64,000 nucleotides of DNA, from positions 186,001 through 250,000 of the forward strand of contig NZ_WODA01000002.1 of the NCBI RefSeq assembly GCF_009729855.1, in the 5' to 3' direction. The stretch is from Agromyces luteolus (lineage in GTDB: Bacteria; Actinomycetota; Actinomycetes; Actinomycetales; Microbacteriaceae). This document shows positions 52,550 through 61,471 of this stretch, piece by piece (the first letter of the stretch is position 1; each line of letters opens with the position of its first letter). A program made the position numbers and the translations under genes. Under the pieces are notes generated by a model. It saw only the letters and a program-made list of their open reading frames with translations, ran no database searches and was not told the origin of the DNA.

Positions 52550-53347
52550 TCACCCGCGGCTGATCCGCCCGCGGAGCGCGAGCGTGCTGAGCGTGAACGA
52601 GACGACCGCGACGATGAGGATGGCGACCAGCCCTCCCGCGAGTGCGGCGGCGTCCCATCCCTCGGAGATGAGCGATCTCAGCGCGGCGAGCACGTAGGTC
52701 ACGGGGTTGTAGACGGCGACGGTGGCGAGCCATCCGGTCAGGGCGTCTTCGGGCACGAAGGTGGTCGTGAGGAACGCGAACGGGAAGAAGAGGATGAAGC
52801 TCGCGCCGACGGCGCCGGCCGACGCCGTGCGCAGGGCGATCGCGTACGAGAAGCCGTTGAAGGCGATCCCCCAGAGGCCGGCGATGAGCAGGAACACGAT
52901 GAGCCCTGCGGCACCGGTCGCGTACTCGACGCCGACGACGGCGCCGAGCACGAGCACCGGGATCGAGAGCACGATGACGAGCACGAAGTCGGCGACGAGC
53001 AGCCCGAGCAGTAGCGCCGACCGCTTGACGGGCGCGATGAGCAGGCGGTCGAAGTAGCCGCCCACGATGTCCTGCTGCAGCGCCTGGGCGCGGTTGACGC
53101 CCGTGACGGCGAAGATGATCGCGACCGGCAGCTGGAACGCGCGGTAGTCCTCGATGCCCACCGCCGGCCCGATGTTCTCGAGCGCCCCGACGTTCACCGC
53201 GAAGAAGAAGATCGGGATGACGAGGGCCGGCAGCACCGCCTCGGGCTCGCGGAGCGCCCCCCTGAGCGCTCGCCCCGCGATGCTCATGAGGTCGGTGGCG
53301 AATCCGGCCGGGCGTGCGGTCGCACGGCGGGTGGCGACGGCGGTCAT
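52550..53347 (-). CDS. DrrB-type ABC-2 transporter permease
   Basis: 265-aa six-helix membrane protein, ABC-2 family near DrrB (daunorubicin-type) exporters. AVLPALVIPIFFFAVNVGAL starts helix 1; LQQDIVGGYFDRLLIAPVKR is the cytoplasmic coupling segment, FFPFAFLTTTFVPEDALTGW and VAVYNPVTYVLAALR are typical of the family's second half. ATG 53347 overlaps the ATPase stop by four bases. The pair is under the divergent MarR protein. Cargo not predictable. Confidence 0.93.
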   Translation of the reverse strand: MTAVATRRATARPAGFATDLMSIAGRALRGALREPEAVLPALVIPIFFFAVNVGALENIGPAVGIEDYRAFQLPVAIIFAVTGVNRAQALQQDIVGGYFDRLLIAPVKRSALLLGLLVADFVLVIVLSIPVLVLGAVVGVEYATGAAGLIVFLLIAGLWGIAFNGFSYAIALRTASAGAVGASFILFFPFAFLTTTFVPEDALTGWLATVAVYNPVTYVLAALRSLISEGWDAAALAGGLVAILIVAVVSFTLSTLALRGRISRG

Positions 53348-54300
53348 GACTCCTGCTCCTCGTCGTCGGAGGCGAAGCGGGTTCCGGTGACCTCGAGGAA
53401 CACGTCGTCGAGCGATGCGGTTCGGAGGACGAGTTCCTCGACGTCGACGCCGGCCTGGTGCAGGGCGACGGCGACCGGGCCGACGGCACGCGACCCGTCC
53501 TGCGCGGCGATCGTGAGGTCGTGCCCGTGCCGATCGACGCGGTCGACGCCGGGGATCTCCTGCAGGCGCCGTACCAGTGCATCGTCGGCCGCCGGCGTGC
53601 GGACGAGGATGACGTCGGTGCCGACGGTGCGCTTGAGCTCGACCGGAGTCCCCTCCGCCGCGATCCGACCTCGGTCGATGATCGCCACGCGATCGGCGAG
53701 CCGGTCGGCCTCCTCGAGGTACTGCGTGGTGAGGAACACGGTGACCCCCGCCTCGGCGTTGAGACGGCGGACCTCCTCCCACACCCGGGCCCGGCTGAGC
53801 GGGTCGAGTCCCGTGGTGGGCTCGTCGAGGAACAGGATCTCGGGCGAGTGCACGAGCGCGGCCGCCAGGTCGATGCGACGACGCATCCCGCCGGAGTACG
53901 TGCTGATCCGGGCGTCGACGGCATCGCCGATGTCGACCAGTTCGACCAGCTCGTCGATGCGTCGGCGCGCTCGCCCGCGCCCCAGCCCGTAGAGGCGGGC
54001 CTGGAGGGCGAGCAGCTCGCGTCCCGTCTGGTTCGGGTCGAGCGCCGTGGATTGGAGGGCGGCGCCGATGCGCAGGCGCACGTCGCCCGGATGGTCCGTG
54101 ACCGACGACCCGGCGACGGTCGCGTCGCCCGATGTCGGCTTCAGCAGGGTCACGAGCATCCGGACCGTGGTGGACTTCCCGGCCCCGTTCGGCCCGAGGA
54201 AGCCGTAGATCTCGCCCTCCTCGACCGACACGTCCAACGAGTCGACCGCGGTGAACTCCCCGAACCTGCGCGAGAGGGCCTGGGTGGCGATCGCCGGCAT
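53344..54300 (-). CDS. DrrA-type ABC transporter ATP-binding protein
   Basis: 318-aa ATPase. N-terminal ALSRRFGEFTAVDSLDVSV, Walker A GPNGAGKSTTVRMLVTLLKP, signature YSGGMRRRIDLAAAL, Walker B ILFLDEPTTGLDPLSR, H-loop LTTQYLEEADRLAD (DrrA-type Q instead of H). The C-terminal extension (EIPGVDRVDRHGHDLTIA) is characteristic of drug-resistance ATPases. ATG 54300; the intergenic region with the MarR gene holds overlapping palindromes. Confidence 0.94.
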   Translation of the reverse strand: MPAIATQALSRRFGEFTAVDSLDVSVEEGEIYGFLGPNGAGKSTTVRMLVTLLKPTSGDATVAGSSVTDHPGDVRLRIGAALQSTALDPNQTGRELLALQARLYGLGRGRARRRIDELVELVDIGDAVDARISTYSGGMRRRIDLAAALVHSPEILFLDEPTTGLDPLSRARVWEEVRRLNAEAGVTVFLTTQYLEEADRLADRVAIIDRGRIAAEGTPVELKRTVGTDVILVRTPAADDALVRRLQEIPGVDRVDRHGHDLTIAAQDGSRAVGPVAVALHQAGVDVEELVLRTASLDDVFLEVTGTRFASDDEEQES

Positions 54301-54311
54301 GGCTGTACCTC

Positions 54312-54336
54312 GCTAACTTGATTAGCTACTAAGCTA
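54312..54336. promoter_or_regulatory. MarR operator candidates between DrrA and MarR genes
   Basis: GCTAA-CTTGA-TTAGC (54312-54326) and TAGCT-ACTA-AGCTA (54323-54336) are two perfect overlapping palindromes in a 45-base divergent gap that is much more AT-rich than its surroundings. They sit 10-30 bases from both start codons. Confidence 0.7.
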
Positions 54337-54345
54337 GATAGCGAT

Positions 54346-54813
54346 ATGGATGACGTCAAGAGCGGACCCGAGGTCAGCGAACTCCAGCTCCTCCTCCGAG
54401 AACTGCAGATCGCGATGACGGATGGCGCGGCCGCCGTCGCGCGGCGGATGCAGCTCGGCGCGAACGACCTGGCCGCGCTCGAGGCGGTCGTGCAGGCCGA
54501 GCCGGGGCATCCGATCGGCCCCGCCGACCTCGCGCGACGGCTCGATGTCAGCACGGCGGCGGCCACGGGGGTCGTCGACCGGCTCGAGGCCCGCGGGCAC
54601 CTGCTCCGGCGACCGCATGCGACCGACCGACGGCGCATCGTCCTCGAGATGACGCCGAGCGCGGACGCGGCGGTCGAGGAGGCGCTGATCCCCCTGCTCG
54701 CCGCGCTCGGCGGCGTGGAGGAGCGCTTCGACGCGGAGGAGCAGCGTGTGATCGTCCGCTACCTCGGCGAGATCCTCGAGGTCTGGCGGCGCTTCTCCGT
54801 CGCGCCCGAGTAG
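54346..54813 (+). CDS. MarR family regulator
   Basis: 155-aa winged-helix dimer. Recognition region: GPADLARRLDVSTAAATGVV and DRLEARGHLLRRPHATDRRRIV, with the wing DRRR. It should repress the divergent DrrAB-type exporter until a ligand binds. ATG 54346 is right after an AT-rich TAGATA element, leaving little or no leader. Its stop lies three bases from the convergent glycosidase stop. Confidence 0.93.
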   Translation: MDDVKSGPEVSELQLLLRELQIAMTDGAAAVARRMQLGANDLAALEAVVQAEPGHPIGPADLARRLDVSTAAATGVVDRLEARGHLLRRPHATDRRRIVLEMTPSADAAVEEALIPLLAALGGVEERFDAEEQRVIVRYLGEILEVWRRFSVAPE

Positions 54814-54816
54814 GAG

Positions 54817-56811
54817 TCAGTCGACCTCGACGGTGATCGACCGCCCGCCGATCCGCACGCCGTCGACGCGCACGCGCCCGAACGACGAGATCGGCCGGAC
54901 GCTCACCCCGTCGCCGTCCGGCTCCAGCCCGAGCACCGCGGTGAGCACGGCGACGGATGCCGCGGCCGACCACGCCTGCGGCCGGCACGCGGCGGGGTAG
55001 GGCACCGGCACGGCCACCTCGGTCGCAGGGTCCCCGGAGTGCAGCTCGGGCATGCGGTAGCCGAACCCGGCGGCGGCGCGGAGGAGTCCGTCCACCAGGC
55101 TCGCGGCGGCGTCGCCCCGACCCTCACGGGCGAGGCCGAGCACGGCGATCGCCGTGTCGTGCGCCCACACCGATCCGCCGTGGTAGCTCATGGGCCAGTA
55201 GCCCGCCGAGTCGGTCGACATCGTGCGCAGTCCGTAGCCCGAGTCGAGTGACGGGTCGACGAGCCGGCGCACGACGAGGTCGACCTGGCCGGAGTCGAGC
55301 AGGCCCGTGCCGAGCAGGTGCGCCATGTTCGAGGTGACCGTGTCGACCGGCCGCTTGTCGACGTCCAGCGCGATCGCCGGGTAAGCACCGGCGGGGTCCT
55401 CGATCCAGAACGCGGCGTGGAAGCGCCCGCGCAGGCGATCGGCCCACGCACGCCATTCGTCGGCACCGGACTCGCCGAGCGCCTCGAGCAGGTCGGCGCC
55501 GCGCCTCGCGGCCTCGAAGGCGTACCCCTGCACCTCGGCGAGCGCGATCGGACCCTCGGCGAGCGTGCCGTCGCGCCACTGCACGGAGTCGCCCGAGTCC
55601 TTCCAGCCCTGGTTCGCGAGGCCGCGCCCGGAGCGGTCGACGTACTCGAGCAGCCCGTCGCCGTCGGCGTCGCCGTGGTCGCGCATCCAGCCGAGCGCCG
55701 CCCGGAGGTTCGGGAGGAGCGCGCGCACCTCCTCCTCAGGCATGCCCCAGCGCCACGCATCGTGCAGGAGCAGGATCCACAGCGGGGTCGCATCGACCGT
55801 GCCGTAGTAGAGCGGCGGCAGTTCGCCGTCCGCACCGTCGAGCGCGAGCGACCCCCGCCGGAGCTCGTGCATGATCTTGCCCGGCTCCTCGGCGGTCGCG
55901 TCATCCGTCGTCACGCCCTGCAGTCGCGCGAGGACTCGCAGCGTGCCGCCGGCGAGCTCGGTGCCGAGCGGGAGGAGCATGCGCGCGGTCCAGATCGAGT
56001 CGCGGCCGAACAGGGTGAAGAACCACGGCGCCCCGGCCGCGATGAACTCGTCGCCGGGGTCCGACGTGGTCGTCATCCTGAGGGCGTCGAGGTCGGCGAG
56101 GCCGCGCTCGATCCAGCGGCCGAGCCGATCGTCGGCGGATGCCACGGCCGGCGGGCTCCACGACGGCGGCGTGTCGACGCCCTCGACGACCGCACCGGCG
56201 TCCACGGTCTCGATCGCCCACCCGACGGTGGCCTCGCCCATCGCGGGCACGTCGATCGTGCCCGAGAGCCGGACGAGGCCGGCGTCGAGTCGCACGTCGA
56301 GCCCGTCGGCGCGGAGTCGCGCCCGGACCTGCTCGGCGGTCCACTCGACGGCGCTGCCCGCACGTTCGAGCTCAGGAGCCGCCGCGGGCGGATCGGACAG
56401 TCCGAGCTTGACGCGGTCCATGGGCGCGGCGTCCGGGTGGATCTCGATCTCGACCCGGGCGACCACCGGCTCCGGCAGCCGGCTGCGGAGCGTGATGCGG
56501 TCGGTCGACCCGTTCGATGTGGCCTCGCGGTCGAGGACGAGCCGCACGCCGGGGTCGGGCGTGGGGTCGTCGAGCGTTCGCACGAGCGCGTCGATGCGAA
56601 CGCGATCGGCGCGCTCGCCGCCGGTGGCGAGGTGCTCGGGTCGACGTCCGTCGACGGAGATCCGGACGGCTCGGACGAGCCGGACGTCGCCGACGTACAC
56701 CCCGTGGATCGGGGCGTCGCCGAGTCGGCCGTCGGTCGCGAACCAGACCTGGGTGGGGGCGCGCAGGACCGCCAGCGCGTCGTTCAGGAGTGGCTGGAGT
56801 GGTGCGGTCAC
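54817..56811 (-). CDS. Glycogen-debranching-like glycosidase (glucoamylase fold)
   Basis: About 664 aa from GTG 56811 (an upstream GTG 56865 lies inside an operator palindrome, so I reject it). The N-terminal glycogen-debranching domain starts LQPLLNDALAVLRAPTQVWF and VYVGDVRLVRAVR. The catalytic (alpha/alpha)6 barrel contains PWFFTLFGRDSIWTARMLLP, NQGWKDSGDSVQW, YPAIALDVDKRPVDTVTSNM and WPMSYHGGSVWAHDTAIAV. No signal peptide, so it acts on imported oligosaccharides. It belongs to the amylo-alpha-1,6-glucosidase-like proteins of uncertain specificity. Divergent from the LacI/ABC sugar operon and probably controlled with it. Confidence 0.88.
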   Translation of the reverse strand: MTAPLQPLLNDALAVLRAPTQVWFATDGRLGDAPIHGVYVGDVRLVRAVRISVDGRRPEHLATGGERADRVRIDALVRTLDDPTPDPGVRLVLDREATSNGSTDRITLRSRLPEPVVARVEIEIHPDAAPMDRVKLGLSDPPAAAPELERAGSAVEWTAEQVRARLRADGLDVRLDAGLVRLSGTIDVPAMGEATVGWAIETVDAGAVVEGVDTPPSWSPPAVASADDRLGRWIERGLADLDALRMTTTSDPGDEFIAAGAPWFFTLFGRDSIWTARMLLPLGTELAGGTLRVLARLQGVTTDDATAEEPGKIMHELRRGSLALDGADGELPPLYYGTVDATPLWILLLHDAWRWGMPEEEVRALLPNLRAALGWMRDHGDADGDGLLEYVDRSGRGLANQGWKDSGDSVQWRDGTLAEGPIALAEVQGYAFEAARRGADLLEALGESGADEWRAWADRLRGRFHAAFWIEDPAGAYPAIALDVDKRPVDTVTSNMAHLLGTGLLDSGQVDLVVRRLVDPSLDSGYGLRTMSTDSAGYWPMSYHGGSVWAHDTAIAVLGLAREGRGDAAASLVDGLLRAAAGFGYRMPELHSGDPATEVAVPVPYPAACRPQAWSAAASVAVLTAVLGLEPDGDGVSVRPISSFGRVRVDGVRIGGRSITVEVD

Positions 56812-56858
56812 GAGGAGCTCGATTCCGTTTCGTGATGGAACGGTGACGACCGTACGGG

Positions 56859-56887
56859 TTGACACCGGTGTCGGTTGGGGGCAACAT
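56859..56887 (+). promoter_or_regulatory. Sigma-70-like promoter of the LacI/sugar operon, with palindrome over the -35 box
   Basis: TTGACA (56859-56864) and CAACAT (56882-56887) are 17 bases apart, giving an RNA start near 56894. The -35 element overlaps the perfect palindrome GACACCGGTGTC (56861-56872), a possible second operator. Confidence 0.65.
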
Positions 56888-56894
56888 TAGCAAA

Positions 56895-56912
56895 GATTTG
56901 ATCGATCAAATC
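56895..56912. promoter_or_regulatory. LacI-family operator, perfect 18-bp palindrome
   Basis: GATTTGATCGATCAAATC with a central CG, the hallmark of LacI-type operators. It lies at the predicted RNA start of the plus-strand promoter, 58 bases before the LacI gene and upstream of the divergent glycosidase, so one site can control both. Confidence 0.88.
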
Positions 56913-56969
56913 AGCGGATTCCGAAGATCGTCGCAGACGACGACCCGCGCATGAGCCGAAGGGGGCGAC

Positions 56970-58025
56970 GTGTCAGGGATGCCCACGGTCGACGACGTCG
57001 CCAGGGCCGCCGGGGTCTCGCGGCAGACGGTCTCCAACGTGCTGAACAGCCCCGAGATCGTCCGCGAGACCACTCGCGAGCGGGTGCTCGACGCCATCGA
57101 TCGACTCGGGTACCGCCCGCACGCCTCGGCGCGTCGACTGCGCACCCGGAAGTCCTCGACGATCGCCGTGCGCATCGACCCGTGGCGCGACGGCATCTCG
57201 GGCATCGTGCTCGACCGGTTCCTGCACCAGCTCACCGAGCAGGCCGATCGCCGTGGGCTCCGCGTCATGGTGTTCTCGGCCGACGACCACGCCGACGAGC
57301 TCGCGCGCATCCGCCGTCTCCGCGAGGGCTCCGACATCGACGCCTTCGTGCTCACCGCGACGACCCACGACGACGAGCGCATCCGCGCGCTCACCGACCA
57401 GGGCGTCCCGTTCGTGGCCTTCGGCCGCCCGTGGGACCCGGAGACCCGGGCGGTCCCGCACCGCTGGGTCGACGTCGACGGCCGCGTCGGGGTCGCCGCG
57501 GCCGTGCAGCACCTCCGCGCCCACGGCGCGCGCCGCGTCGCGTGGATCGGCTGGCCGCACGGTTCCGGCACCGGCGACGAACGGCGCGCGGGCTGGGAGG
57601 CCGAGAGCGGCCTCGGCGACCGCGAGCGGGCGAGCCTGTCCCGCCACACCGAAGACGGCGTGACCGAGGGCACGCGGTGCGCGGGCGAGCTGCTCGCCCT
57701 CGCCGAGCCGCCCGACGCGATCGTCTGCGCGAGCGACTCGCTCGCCCTGGGCGCGATGATCGCCGCCCGCAGCGCCGGGCTCCCCGCGCTGCCCGTCGTC
57801 GGCTTCGACGACACCCCCATCGCCGCGGCGGTCGGGCTCTCGAGCATCGAGCAGCCCCTCGACGACGTCGTCGCCGCGGCACTCGAGCTGCTGTTCGGAC
57901 CGACGGGCGACGACGTCCGGCCGAATCCGAGCAGCGACGAGGAGCCGGCGCACCGGCTCCTCGCGCCCCGACTCGTCGAGCGACGGCCTGGACACCTGGC
58001 GCTCGACGCGATCCCCGGCACCTGA
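56970..58025 (+). CDS. LacI family transcriptional regulator
   Basis: 351 aa. HTH: PTVDDVARAAGVSRQTVSNV plus LNSPEIVRETTRERV and the hinge LGYRPHASARRLRTRKS. The periplasmic-binding-like effector domain has IAVRIDPWRDG, FVAFGRPWDPETRAVPHRWV, and AIVCASDSLALGAMIAARSA with VVGFDDTPIAAAVGLSSIEQ. GTG 56970 with AGGGGG upstream is preferred; ATG 56979 is possible. It precedes a sugar-binding protein and two permeases by 28 bases and probably represses them and the divergent glycosidase. Confidence 0.95.
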   Translation: MSGMPTVDDVARAAGVSRQTVSNVLNSPEIVRETTRERVLDAIDRLGYRPHASARRLRTRKSSTIAVRIDPWRDGISGIVLDRFLHQLTEQADRRGLRVMVFSADDHADELARIRRLREGSDIDAFVLTATTHDDERIRALTDQGVPFVAFGRPWDPETRAVPHRWVDVDGRVGVAAAVQHLRAHGARRVAWIGWPHGSGTGDERRAGWEAESGLGDRERASLSRHTEDGVTEGTRCAGELLALAEPPDAIVCASDSLALGAMIAARSAGLPALPVVGFDDTPIAAAVGLSSIEQPLDDVVAAALELLFGPTGDDVRPNPSSDEEPAHRLLAPRLVERRPGHLALDAIPGT

Positions 58026-58053
58026 GGCCGGCAATCACCAGAAGGGATACATC

Positions 58054-59283
58054 GTGAGGACATCACAATGGAGCGCCGTCGCTCTCGCGACGGGACTCGT
58101 CATCACCCTAGCCGCCTGCTCCCCCGGCGGGAACGGCGACGGCGGGGAGACGAGCGGTCAGGAGCTCAGCATCCTGATCGGCTCGTCGGGCGACGCCGAG
58201 ACGACGGCGGTCACCGAGGCCGCCGAGGCGTGGGCCGCCGACACCGGCAACACGGTCGAGGTCGTCGCCGCGAACGACCTCGTGCAGCAGCTGGGCCAGG
58301 GCTTCTCGGGCAACAACCCGCCCGACCTGTTCTACATGCCGTGGGACCAGTTCCAGACGTACGCCGGGCAGGGCTTCCTGGAGCCGTACGCCGAGGACCT
58401 CGGGAACGCCGACGAGTTCCTCCCCGCGCTCCGCGAGCAGTTCACCTACGACGGGCAGTTCTACTGCGCCCCGAAGGACTTCTCCACGCTGGCGCTGCAG
58501 ATCGACACGGATGCCTGGGAGGCCGCGGGCCTCACGGACGCGGACGTGCCGACCGATTGGGACGGGCTCGCCGAGGTCGCCGGTGCACTGACGACCGGCG
58601 ACACCGTCGGGCTCGGGCTCGGGCGCGAGTACGCCCGCATCGGCGCGTTCATGGGCCAGGCCGGCGGCGGCGTCTACGAGGACGGCGAGGTCACCGCGGA
58701 CTCGCCCGAGAACGTCGAGGCGCTCGACTACCTGCAGGGCCTCGTCGACGCCGGCAGCCTGGCGTACCCGCAGGACCTCGAGGCGGGATGGTCGGGCGAG
58801 GCGTTCGGCCTCGGCCGGGCGGCGATGGTCGTCGAGGGGCCGTGGATCAACGGCGCCATGGCGAACGACTTCCCCGACCGCAGCTTCATCAGCGTCGAGC
58901 TGCCCGCCGGCCCCGGCGGACCCTCGACGTTCGCGTTCAGCAACTGCTGGGGCATCCCCGCCGGTTCCGAGACGCTGGACGCCTCGGTCGACCTCGTCGA
59001 GTACCTCACCGCCGACGACCAGCAGCTGGCGTTCGCCGAGGCGTTCGGCGTGATCCCGTCGACCGAGTCGGGCTCCGCGGCGTACGCCGAGCAGTTCGCC
59101 GACAACGCGGCCTTCGTCGCGGGCGTCGAGTACGCGCAGAGCCCCGTCGCGTTCGCCGGTTCGGCGACCGCCGTGGCCGACTTCAACGCGTCGCTCGAGA
59201 CGCAGGGCCTCTCCGACCCGGCCGCCGTGCTGGGTCCGTTCCAGGAGAACCTGCAGGCCGCCGCCGACGAGGCGAACGGCTGA
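58054..59283 (+). CDS. Sugar-binding lipoprotein of an ABC transporter (SBP family 1)
   Basis: 409-aa lipoprotein: signal ending ITLAACS (Cys about 22). The mature protein is of the maltose-binding family: LSILIGSSGDAETTAVTEAA, NNPPDLFYMPWDQFQTYAGQ, DFSTLALQIDTDAWEAAGL, AAMVVEGPWINGAMANDF, and FSNCWGIPAGSETLDASVDL. It binds oligosaccharide outside the membrane. GTG 58054 has GAAGGG upstream, 28 bases after LacI. Permeases follow at two bases. Confidence 0.95.
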   Translation: MRTSQWSAVALATGLVITLAACSPGGNGDGGETSGQELSILIGSSGDAETTAVTEAAEAWAADTGNTVEVVAANDLVQQLGQGFSGNNPPDLFYMPWDQFQTYAGQGFLEPYAEDLGNADEFLPALREQFTYDGQFYCAPKDFSTLALQIDTDAWEAAGLTDADVPTDWDGLAEVAGALTTGDTVGLGLGREYARIGAFMGQAGGGVYEDGEVTADSPENVEALDYLQGLVDAGSLAYPQDLEAGWSGEAFGLGRAAMVVEGPWINGAMANDFPDRSFISVELPAGPGGPSTFAFSNCWGIPAGSETLDASVDLVEYLTADDQQLAFAEAFGVIPSTESGSAAYAEQFADNAAFVAGVEYAQSPVAFAGSATAVADFNASLETQGLSDPAAVLGPFQENLQAAADEANG

Positions 59284-59285
59284 GC

Positions 59286-60461
59286 ATGAGCGGGGTCGCG
59301 TCCGGGTCTCGTCGCGGTGGAGGCATCCGCCGCGGCGAGGCCCGCGCGGGCTGGATCTTCGTCGCGCCCGCAGTCGTCATCGTCGGCGTCTTCCTCGCCA
59401 TCCCGATCGTGCTCGCGCTCTGGGTCAGCTTCAGCGACTGGAACGGGTTCCGGTCGCCGCTGAACCCGAACGTGAACTTCGTCGGCCTCGAGAACTACGC
59501 CGCGATCACCGTCGATCCCGGCCTCGACCAGGAGAACTTCGGCCGGGCGGTGCGGAACAACCTCTGGTACGTCGTGTTCGTCGTGCCGCTGCAGACGATC
59601 GTCGCACTCCTGCTCGCGGTGCAGGTGAACCGGGCCGTGCTCCGCGGGCGCGGCTTCTTCCGCACTGCGTTCTACTTCCCCTCGGTCACCTCGACGGTCG
59701 CGATCGTGATCGTGTTCCAGTTCCTGTTCACGGCGTCGGGCGCCGTCAACGCGGTGCTCGGCTTCTTCGGCATCGACGGCCCGAACTGGTTCAACGACCC
59801 GAGCGGCATCTTCCACAACCTGCTCGCGACAGTCGGCGTGACGAGCCCGCCGCCCGCGCTCGCGCAGGACGGCCCGCTCGGCATCACCTGGTGGGAATGG
59901 TTCGCCGGGCCATCCGTCGCCATGTCGTCGCTCATCATGCTCGCGATCTTCACGACGTCGGGCACGTTCATGCTGCTCTACCTCGCCGGGCTGCAGAACA
60001 TCGGCGGCGAGATCGACGAGGCCGCACGCGTGGACGGCGCCGGCCCCGTCCGCACGTTCTTCTCGATCACCCTGCCGATGCTCCGGCCGACGACGTTCAC
60101 CGTGCTGACCCTCGGGCTGATCGGATCGTGGCAGGTCTTCGACCAGATCTACGTGCTCGGGGGCTCGACGGCCGGCGGCACGATCACGACACCGGCGTTC
60201 CTCGCCTACGAGACGTCGTTCAACGACCTGCAGTGGGGCCAGGGCGCGGCGATCGCGTTCATCCTGTTCGTGTTCATCATCCTGCTGACCCTGTTCCAGC
60301 GATGGCTCCTGCGCGAGAGGAACCCGCGCATGCGCACGCCGCGCATCTCGCGCGCGGCGGCGACGCTCGCGGCGGATTCCGGGCCGGCGACGGACCCGAC
60401 CACCCGCGCACTCTCGTCCGCCGACGTCGATGACGAGCTCTCGAAGGGAGACCGCTCATGA
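59286..60461 (+). CDS. Sugar ABC transporter permease 1 (MalF-like)
   Basis: 391 aa, six core helices. N-terminal RAGWIFVAPAVVIVGVFLAI; a periplasmic insertion of about 60 residues after the third helix (FFGIDGPNWFNDPSGIFHNL and TWWEWFAGP) is longer than usual. The EAA coupling loop is DEAARVDGAGPVRTFFSITL followed by PMLRP. The C-terminal 45 residues are hydrophilic (Ala/Asp/Thr) and unusual. ATG 59286 is two bases after the binding-protein stop. It pairs with the MalG-like permease. Confidence 0.94.
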   Translation: MSGVASGSRRGGGIRRGEARAGWIFVAPAVVIVGVFLAIPIVLALWVSFSDWNGFRSPLNPNVNFVGLENYAAITVDPGLDQENFGRAVRNNLWYVVFVVPLQTIVALLLAVQVNRAVLRGRGFFRTAFYFPSVTSTVAIVIVFQFLFTASGAVNAVLGFFGIDGPNWFNDPSGIFHNLLATVGVTSPPPALAQDGPLGITWWEWFAGPSVAMSSLIMLAIFTTSGTFMLLYLAGLQNIGGEIDEAARVDGAGPVRTFFSITLPMLRPTTFTVLTLGLIGSWQVFDQIYVLGGSTAGGTITTPAFLAYETSFNDLQWGQGAAIAFILFVFIILLTLFQRWLLRERNPRMRTPRISRAAATLAADSGPATDPTTRALSSADVDDELSKGDRS

Positions 60462-61384
60462 GCACCGGCACCGCCGCGACGACGGCGACCGGCGGTCGGG
60501 CGGCGGATGCCGCCGCCCCGCCCCGCAGGCCCGGCCGGCGACGCAAGCGCACCCCCGCGCGGGTCCGCGCCGGGCTCTGGACCAGCTACCTGATCCTCAT
60601 CGGGCTCGCGCTGATCTACGTCTACCCGTTCATCCTCTCGATCGCGGCGAGCTTCAAGACCGATGCGGATGCCACGCAGAACCCGCTCGCGCTCGTCCCG
60701 GAGACGGTGACGTTCGCCGCGTACGAGCGGCTGTTCACCGACGTGCCGTTCCCGCTGTGGTTCGGCAACTCGCTGCTGGTCGCGGTCATCGTGACCCTCG
60801 GGCGGGTGTTCTTCGACTCGCTCGCGGGGTACGCGCTGTCACGGTTGAAGTTCCGGGGCCGCACGTTCGTGTTCCTGTTCTTCATCGGCGTGCTCGCCGT
60901 ACCGGGCGTGGTGCTGCTCATCCCCCGCTTCCTGATCCTGCAGCAGCTCGGCATGTACGACACGTACTCGGGCATGATCGTGCCGTTGCTCTCGACGGCG
61001 GCCGGCGTGTTCATCATGAAGCAGTTCTTCGACTCGATCCCGGTGTCGATCGAGGAGGCCGCACGGATCGACGGCGCCGGCACCTTCCGCACCTTCTGGT
61101 CGGTGGTGCTGCCGATGGCACGGCCGGCGCTCATCACGGTCATCATCCTGAGCTTCCAGGGATCGTGGAACGAGCTCGGTCACTTCATCGTGTCCCGGCA
61201 GAGCCCCGAGCTGAACACCCTCACGACCGGTGTCGCGTCGCTGGTCTCGGGCCAGCTGGGTTCGGGCAACCAGTTCCCGCTGCAGCTCGCGGCGGCGGTG
61301 CTCATGACGATCCCGGTCGCGGTGCTGTTCTTCATATTCCAGCGCCGCATCATGAACACGACGGCGGGGGCCGAGAAGGGCTGA
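60458..61384 (+). CDS. Sugar ABC transporter permease 2 (MalG-like)
   Basis: 308 aa, six helices after a 45-residue hydrophilic, basic N-terminus (PPRRPGRRRKRTPARVRAGL). Family patterns: YVYPFILSIAASFKTDADAT, FGNSLLVAVIVTLGRVFFDS, and EAA loop EEAARIDGAGTFRTFWSVVL with PMARP. It ends FFIFQRRIMNTTAGAEKG as is typical. ATG 60458 overlaps the previous stop by four bases. No ATPase gene follows; a shared MsiK-like ATPase elsewhere is expected. Confidence 0.95.
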   Translation: MSTGTAATTATGGRAADAAAPPRRPGRRRKRTPARVRAGLWTSYLILIGLALIYVYPFILSIAASFKTDADATQNPLALVPETVTFAAYERLFTDVPFPLWFGNSLLVAVIVTLGRVFFDSLAGYALSRLKFRGRTFVFLFFIGVLAVPGVVLLIPRFLILQQLGMYDTYSGMIVPLLSTAAGVFIMKQFFDSIPVSIEEAARIDGAGTFRTFWSVVLPMARPALITVIILSFQGSWNELGHFIVSRQSPELNTLTTGVASLVSGQLGSGNQFPLQLAAAVLMTIPVAVLFFIFQRRIMNTTAGAEKG

Positions 61385-61424
61385 TGCCGGGTCGCAGCGA
61401 TCGGTGACGATCGGGTGAACGGAT

Positions 61425-61449
61425 GGCGCCGGCCGTCGCGGTCGGCGCC
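61425..61449 (+). terminator. Hairpin after the sugar ABC operon
   Basis: GGCGCCG and CGGCGCC pair over seven bases around an 11-base loop, 40 bases after the last permease and before the next gene. Confidence 0.45.
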
Positions 61450-61471
61450 GACCTCGTGACAGCCTCGCGGC

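Noticed and set aside
54817-56865. GTG 56865 as start of the glycosidase
   Set aside because: It lies inside the GACACCGGTGTC palindrome and on the divergent gene's -35 box, and the first 18 residues do not fit the family, which begins near LQPLLND.
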